From DAITPV01 sp050692555 (GTDB lineage Bacteria > Actinomycetota > UBA4738 > CALAEC01): a stretch of 64,000 bases of DNA. The DNA lies in the NCBI GenBank assembly GCA_050692555.1, contig JBOGVS010000006.1, positions 1 to 64,000 on the forward strand, read 5' to 3'. The translations under genes were made by a program, and so were the position numbers. This document shows positions 59,365 through 64,000 of the stretch, piece by piece; within the stretch, counting starts at the first letter, position 1; each line of letters starts with the position of its first letter. Below the pieces are notes generated by a model. That model made no database searches and was not told the origin of the DNA. It saw only the letters and a list, made by a program, of their open reading frames with translations.

Positions 59365-61176
59365 GTGGACCGAACCGATCACGCGCTGACCGCCTTCCGG
59401 ATCCGCACGGTCCGGATCGGCGTGTGGGCCACCCTGGCCGTCCTGGTGGCCCTGCTGGCGTACGTCATCGTCCCCGGAAAGGACGACATCCGGGTGGGCC
59501 CGGCGCTGGCGCTCCTGGGCATCGGGGCCGCAGGCGCGCTCGTTGCCGCGGTCCTGCCCTGGCGGCGGCTGTTCGACCGGGGCCTGGGCCTGCCGTTCAT
59601 GTACGGCTGGTCGGTCCTGGACATCACCCTCATCACTCTGCTCATCAGCGTGACCGGCGAGTCCCACATGGAGGTGTTCCTCCTCTACGCCTTCACCTCC
59701 ATCTTCGCCACCTCCTACCCGATCCGGGGCCAGGTGGGGCTCCTGGCGTTCACCATCGCCTCGTACCTGGTGCTTCTTGGGCTGATGGGGTGGCCGATCG
59801 AGACGCCGGACGTCGTGGCCCGGCTCGGGCTCCTGTGCGTGTTCGCGTTCATGGGCATGTTCCTGTCCCGGGAGCTGATGAAGGGGATGACGTCGGAGGA
59901 AGAGGAGCGGACGGAGTCCGACCTGCGCGCCAACCTCCTGGCATCGGTGGGCAGGGCGGCCCGCCGGGTGAGCACCCTCGAGACCGAGCGGGTCCTGCAA
60001 GAGGTGGTGGACAGCACCGCGGCCCTGGGCTTCGACGCGGCGAGCCTGGCCATGTACGACGATCAGGAAGCCACGTTCCGGATCGCCTACGCCCAGGGAC
60101 TCCCCAAGGAATACGTCGACTCCGTGCACCCCACGTCCATCGGCATGGCCGGAATCGTGCTCTCGGAACGACGGACGGTGACGGTCACCGATTACGCCAG
60201 CCACCCGAAGGCCGTCCCCGTCCTGGTGCACGCGGGATACGAATCCGTGGTGGGGACCCCGGTGTGGGTCCAGGGACGTCTGGCGGCGGCCCTGGTCGGG
60301 GCCAGCCGCTCGCGCGTGCCGATCACCTCGCAGGACGTGGAGGCCATCGAGCTCATGGCCATGCTGGCCGGCCGGGCCCTGGAGAACGCCCGGCGATTCG
60401 AGGACGAGCGCCGCACCGTCGAGCGCCTGGGTGAGCTCGACCAGCTGAAGAGCGACTTCCTGTCGAACGTTTCACACGAGTTGCGGACGCCGCTGACCGC
60501 CATCGAGGGGATCGGGCTCACCCTGGAGCAACAGTGGGACTCCCTGGGAGACACCGTGCGCCGGGAGCTGCTGAACAGGCTGAACGCCAACGCCCGCACC
60601 CTGCACGGGATCATCACCACGCTGCTGGACTTCTCGAGGATCGACGCGGGGCGGATGGACGTCCATCTCGAGCCCGTCCCGCTCCGGCCTCACGTCGACG
60701 CGGTGGTTGGCCGTCTCCACGGGCTGCTGGCCTCCCACCAGGTCACCGTCGATGTGCCCGGTGAAGTGCTGGTCCTGGCGGACCCCATGCTGCTCGACCG
60801 GGTGGTCGAGAACCTCCTGTCGAACGCGGTGAAGTACACCCCGCAGGGGACCGGCATCGAGGTCACCGCCCGGGTGGAGCATTCGGAGGTGGCCGTGGCC
60901 GTCAGCGACAGCGGACCGGGGATCCCCCAGGACGACCTCCGGAACCTGGGCGACCGGTTCTACCGGGGAGGCGACCCCAACACCCGGCGGACCCGGGGGA
61001 CCGGACTGGGGCTGGCCCTGGTCAAGGAGATCCTGGGGCTCCACCAGACCCGCCTGGAGATCACCAGCCGGGTGGGCCAGGGGTCGACGTTCAGCTTCCG
61101 GCTCCCCGTGGCTCTGCCCCAACCGCCCCAGCCGGCCCGCGACCCGCAGGCCCCGGCGCCCACCACCCCTCGGTAG
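59365..61176 (+). CDS. Membrane sensor histidine kinase with GAF domain
   Basis: The 603-residue protein has five to six membrane helices in residues 15-175. A GAF domain follows (TERVLQEVVDSTAALGFDAASLAMYD, YESVVGTPVWVQGRLAAALVGAS). The HisKA box is SDFLSNVSHELRTPLTAIEGIGLTLE and the ATPase domain has NLLSNAVKYTPQG, SDSGPGIPQDDL and RGTGLGLALVKEI. A proline-rich tail ends it. GAF domains bind small ligands or haem. No response-regulator gene is adjacent, so it is an orphan kinase. The start is GTG at 59365 with GGGAG upstream. Confidence 0.93.
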   Translation: MDRTDHALTAFRIRTVRIGVWATLAVLVALLAYVIVPGKDDIRVGPALALLGIGAAGALVAAVLPWRRLFDRGLGLPFMYGWSVLDITLITLLISVTGESHMEVFLLYAFTSIFATSYPIRGQVGLLAFTIASYLVLLGLMGWPIETPDVVARLGLLCVFAFMGMFLSRELMKGMTSEEEERTESDLRANLLASVGRAARRVSTLETERVLQEVVDSTAALGFDAASLAMYDDQEATFRIAYAQGLPKEYVDSVHPTSIGMAGIVLSERRTVTVTDYASHPKAVPVLVHAGYESVVGTPVWVQGRLAAALVGASRSRVPITSQDVEAIELMAMLAGRALENARRFEDERRTVERLGELDQLKSDFLSNVSHELRTPLTAIEGIGLTLEQQWDSLGDTVRRELLNRLNANARTLHGIITTLLDFSRIDAGRMDVHLEPVPLRPHVDAVVGRLHGLLASHQVTVDVPGEVLVLADPMLLDRVVENLLSNAVKYTPQGTGIEVTARVEHSEVAVAVSDSGPGIPQDDLRNLGDRFYRGGDPNTRRTRGTGLGLALVKEILGLHQTRLEITSRVGQGSTFSFRLPVALPQPPQPARDPQAPAPTTPR

Positions 61177-61265
61177 CCCGAGAAGGAACCAAGCCCGCCG
61201 GCGTCGAACTCTGGTCCCTGGCGGCCCATCGTCGGCGCGCCCCCACCCGGACCCGGAGGAGCAAC

Positions 61266-63128
61266 ATGCGAGCTGGCCACCTGCGTCGAACCGTCCCGGC
61301 AGCCGTCGTCCTGGCGGTGATCGGAACGCTGCTGTTCCTGGTCCCCCGGCCGGCCCAGGCCGCCCCCAACGGCTACGTGGAGATGAGCGACGGCACCCTC
61401 ATCGCCATCAACGTCCGGATGCCGGACACGTTCGTGGAGGGCCAACGGTACCCCACGATCTTCGAGATGAGCGGGTACGACGGCGGCTCGGCCACCGGCC
61501 AGACACTGACCGGAGACGTGGCCGACGCGTTCGGGTACGAGGGCGAGGTTCCCCTCCGCGAAGACAGCCGGCAGCTCACCAAGTACTTCAACGAGCACTA
61601 CGTGACCCTCCACGCCTCGGTCCGGGGGACGGGGTGCTCCGGGGGTGAGTTCGACCTGTTCAGCTGGCGCAGCGCCCTGGACGGGCGCGAGGTCATCGAG
61701 TGGATCGCCCAGCAGCCGTGGTCCAACGGCGACGTGGGCATCATGGGGCACTCCTACAGCGGGATGACCGGGTTCATGGTGGCCGCCACCCAGCCTCCCC
61801 ACCTCACCGCGGTCACCGTGTCCGGCCTGATCGACGACCTGTACCGGGGGATCACCTACCCCGGCGGCGTGAGCAACGGCGGGTTCCCGCCCCTGTGGAC
61901 CCTGGGCGTGCGCACCGTCTACGACGTGGGCGGCGGAACCGCCCCGGGGATCGTCCGGACCCAGGACCCGGTGTGCATCCAGAACCTGGCCACCCACCGG
62001 CGAACGATCGTCAACGACCCCGTCCTCCAGGGCGTGGTCGGGGATACGGACAATGACTGGTGGCGAGCCCGGTCGCAGATCACCTACGCCCACCTGATCA
62101 ACGTGCCCATCCACATCGCCGGTGCATACCAGGATGAACAGACCGGCCCGCGATTCCCCCATCTGTGGGAGGCCATCCAGGGAGTACCCAAGCGGCTGCT
62201 GCTGACCAACGGTGACCACGGGACCCAGCAGAGCGACTACGTGATGGCCGACCGGGTGGCGTGGATGGATCACTGGATCCGCGACGTCAACGCCGGGTTC
62301 GGGGGGCTCCGGCAAGACCGGACCTCGGTCCGAACCCTGTTGGAGCTGCACGAGGGGGAGGACGGCCCGGTTCCCAGCGCGATCGTGGACCGGCGACTGT
62401 TCCCCCTGGAGAGGACCCGGTGGACCGACTACTACCTGCGGGAGGGCGGCGGCCTGAGCACCACCACCCCGGGCGCTGACGAGGGATCGGCCTCTTACCT
62501 CTCCGGCAGCCCCCGCCAGTCGTGGTCGTACCAGGCGGGACCGACGGCCGGATCGGAGCTCACCACTCCCTCGGGGCCCGATGAGCTCACCTTCACCAGC
62601 GAGCCGGTGACCTCACCGACGGCCATCATCGGTCCCATCACCGCCACGCTGTTCATGTCAAGCACCTCGCCGGACACCGAGATGTTCGTGCAGCTCATCG
62701 ACGAGGGCCCGGACGGGAGCCACACGTACCTCCAGCGAGGACTCCTCAAGGCCAGCCACCGGGCCATCGACCCGGGGCTCAGCGACTTCGTGCAGTACGG
62801 GGACCGGACGATCATGTACCGGCCGTTCCGCCCCCACACCAACCCCACGTTCATCACCCCGGGCCAGGTCTACGAGTACCTGGTCGAGGTGTTCCCGGTG
62901 GGCCACGTGTTCCGGCCGGGACACCGGATCGTGGTGAAGATCCACACCCCACCGGCGGTGGACAGCTTCTACGCGTACGTGCCCCGGCGGATCCCGGGGC
63001 AGAACACCGTGCTCCACGACGCCGCACACCCCTCGCGGATCATGCTCCCGGTGGTTTCGCTCAAGGGCGTGGACCTGGGTCCGGAGCTGGCCTGCGGCCA
63101 GCAGCTCCAGGTTCGGTGCATCCCGTAG
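61266..63128 (+). CDS. Secreted CocE/NonD-family hydrolase, paralogue 2
   Basis: The 620-residue protein has a signal peptide (AVVLAVIGTLLFLVPRPAQAA) and an alpha/beta-hydrolase domain with nucleophile motif IMGHSYSGMTGFM, Asp near GAYQDEQTGPR and His in NGDHGTQQS. RGTGCSGGEFDLFSW and EVIEWIAQQPWSNGDVGI are classical CocE family segments. The C-terminal PepX_C-like domain has GPITATLFMSSTSPDTEMFVQLID and VFRPGHRIVVKIHTPP. It shares the QPWSNG phrase and domain order with the gene at 56817 but is diverged. ATG at 61266 follows GGAGGAGC closely. Substrate unknown: ester, amide or X-Pro peptide. Confidence 0.92.
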   Translation: MRAGHLRRTVPAAVVLAVIGTLLFLVPRPAQAAPNGYVEMSDGTLIAINVRMPDTFVEGQRYPTIFEMSGYDGGSATGQTLTGDVADAFGYEGEVPLREDSRQLTKYFNEHYVTLHASVRGTGCSGGEFDLFSWRSALDGREVIEWIAQQPWSNGDVGIMGHSYSGMTGFMVAATQPPHLTAVTVSGLIDDLYRGITYPGGVSNGGFPPLWTLGVRTVYDVGGGTAPGIVRTQDPVCIQNLATHRRTIVNDPVLQGVVGDTDNDWWRARSQITYAHLINVPIHIAGAYQDEQTGPRFPHLWEAIQGVPKRLLLTNGDHGTQQSDYVMADRVAWMDHWIRDVNAGFGGLRQDRTSVRTLLELHEGEDGPVPSAIVDRRLFPLERTRWTDYYLREGGGLSTTTPGADEGSASYLSGSPRQSWSYQAGPTAGSELTTPSGPDELTFTSEPVTSPTAIIGPITATLFMSSTSPDTEMFVQLIDEGPDGSHTYLQRGLLKASHRAIDPGLSDFVQYGDRTIMYRPFRPHTNPTFITPGQVYEYLVEVFPVGHVFRPGHRIVVKIHTPPAVDSFYAYVPRRIPGQNTVLHDAAHPSRIMLPVVSLKGVDLGPELACGQQLQVRCIP

Positions 63129-63131
63129 CGG

Positions 63132-64000
63132 TCAGCCGGGACGAACCTCTGCCAGCCGGCGGCTGAGGAACCGCCGCTCCACCGCATTGGCGGTGAGGGA
63201 GAGAGCCCGCCGGTAGGCCTCGGCGGCCTCCTCGTCCCGTCCCAGGCGCCGGAGCAGGTCGGCCCGGGCCGAGTGGAACAGGTGGTAACTGTCCAGCGGG
63301 CCGGACAGGGACGCCATGCGCTCCAGCCCTCGCTTCGGGCCGTGGGCCATGGCCACGGCCACCGCCAGGTTGAGCTCGACCACGGGGGTGGGGTGCATCC
63401 GGACCAGCTGCTGGTACAGCGCCGCGATCTGCTCCCAGTCGGTGTCCTCGGGCCGGGGGGCCAGGGCGTGGAGCGCGGCGATGGCCGCCTGGACCTGGTA
63501 CTGGCCGGCCCGGCGCCGCCTTAGGACCCCGTGAAGCACCGCCAGGCCTTCATCGATCTCCCGGCGATCCCACCGTGAGCGGTCCTGCTCCTCGAGGAGG
63601 ACCAGGTCCCCGCCGCTGACCCGGGCTTCCCGCCTGGAGTCCTGGAGCAGCATCAGGGCCAGGAGGCCCTGGACCTCGGGCTCGTCCGGCATCAGGTGGG
63701 CCAGCACCCGCCCCAGCCGGATGGCCTCCGCGCACAGCTCCCGCCGCACCAGGTCGTCGCCGGCGGTGGCGCTGTAGCCCTCGTTGAACACCAGGTACAG
63801 CACGGCCAGGACCGCCTGCACGCGTTCCGGGAGGGCATGGTCCGGCGGCACCCGGTAGGGAATCCGGGCGCCCCTGATCTTCCGCTTGGCCCGGACCAGG
63901 CGCTGGGCCATGGTGGCCTCGGGGACCAGGAAGGCCCGGGCGATCTCCGGCGTGGTCAGGCCGCCGAGCGTTCGGAGGGTCAGGGCCACCTGGGCGTCGG
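63132..64000 (-). CDS. ECF42-type RNA polymerase sigma factor, 5' end outside the window
   Basis: The visible part (about 289 residues) starts within sigma region 4: [39 protein letters not shown]. It continues with the long C-terminal extension of the ECF42 group (DUF6596): [61 protein letters not shown] and [15 protein letters not shown]-like helices end the protein. Region 2 is missing because the gene runs off the window. ECF42 genes usually lie next to a DGPF/YCII-like protein gene, which would be beyond 64000. The extension is thought to regulate the sigma factor in place of an anti-sigma. Confidence 0.92.
   Translation of the reverse strand, partial: DAQVALTLRTLGGLTTPEIARAFLVPEATMAQRLVRAKRKIRGARIPYRVPPDHALPERVQAVLAVLYLVFNEGYSATAGDDLVRRELCAEAIRLGRVLAHLMPDEPEVQGLLALMLLQDSRREARVSGGDLVLLEEQDRSRWDRREIDEGLAVLHGVLRRRRAGQYQVQAAIAALHALAPRPEDTDWEQIAALYQQLVRMHPTPVVELNLAVAVAMAHGPKRGLERMASLSGPLDSYHLFHSARADLLRRLGRDEEAAEAYRRALSLTANAVERRFLSRRLAEVRPG

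Overview
The window is high-GC bacterial chromosome, almost fully coding, with many GTG starts and short or overlapping gene junctions. A WhiB protein with four cysteines and a GIWGG motif, a PBP1A with PASTA repeats, a RidA-WhiB / PBP1-YqeY-phosphoesterase neighbourhood, and an ECF42-type sigma factor place it in the Actinomycetota. It looks like a deep-branching or uncultured lineage: the SRP RNA is the long Alu-containing form, nuoD is alone, and I see no prophage and no complete insertion sequence.

Layout. 0-7 kb: three secreted proteins (Calx-beta protein, subtilase, putative metalloprotease), two of which share a basic C-terminal module. 7-11 kb: methyltransferase, small excalibur protein, MBL-fold hydrolase plus NUDIX, and a VapBC toxin-antitoxin pair. 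11-17 kb: LVIVD beta-propeller, a respiratory group (MidA methyltransferase, an orphan NuoD, a type II NADH dehydrogenase) and a tandem-repeat coiled-coil membrane protein. 17-21 kb: two large paralogous RTX-type calcium-binding exoproteins with duplicated promoters. 21-29 kb: a signalling block (degenerate GGDEF protein, hybrid histidine kinase, PAS-GGDEF-EAL protein, single-domain response regulator). 29-34 kb: acyl-CoA dehydrogenase, selA, selB and a frameshifted TIMP-like gene. 34-42 kb: XRE/nucleotidyltransferase-like fusion, RidA, WhiB, SufR-like regulator, slipin-NfeD pair, PBP1A, YqeY, phosphoesterase. 42-48 kb: two glycosyltransferases, DUF2330 protein with cupredoxin, tRNA-Pro, MazG, universal stress protein. 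48-53 kb: VOC protein, DMT exporter, a third RTX-type protein, asd and lysC around a zinc-ribbon protein. 53-64 kb: Fic protein, recR-dnaX-SRP RNA, CocE-type hydrolase, two tRNA-Ser genes, tadA, GAF histidine kinase, second CocE hydrolase and a 5'-truncated ECF42 sigma factor.

Genes that appear to work together: vapB/vapC; selA/selB (Sec incorporation; selD and tRNA-Sec are not in the window); NfeD with slipin; asd with lysC (aspartate to aspartate semialdehyde); dnaX with recR next to the SRP RNA; the response regulator with the GGDEF-EAL protein; and possibly MidA with NuoD, because the MidA homologue NDUFAF7 methylates an arginine that this NuoD keeps.

Recurring features worth following up are a 14-bp palindrome (TAGCCAACTGGCTA) at three distant intergenic sites, one of them just upstream of an unusual XRE fusion; several genes whose best start codon is CTG; and many apparently leaderless genes with a -10 hexamer 6-9 bases before the start codon. 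I see no CRISPR array and no obviously complete new defence system.
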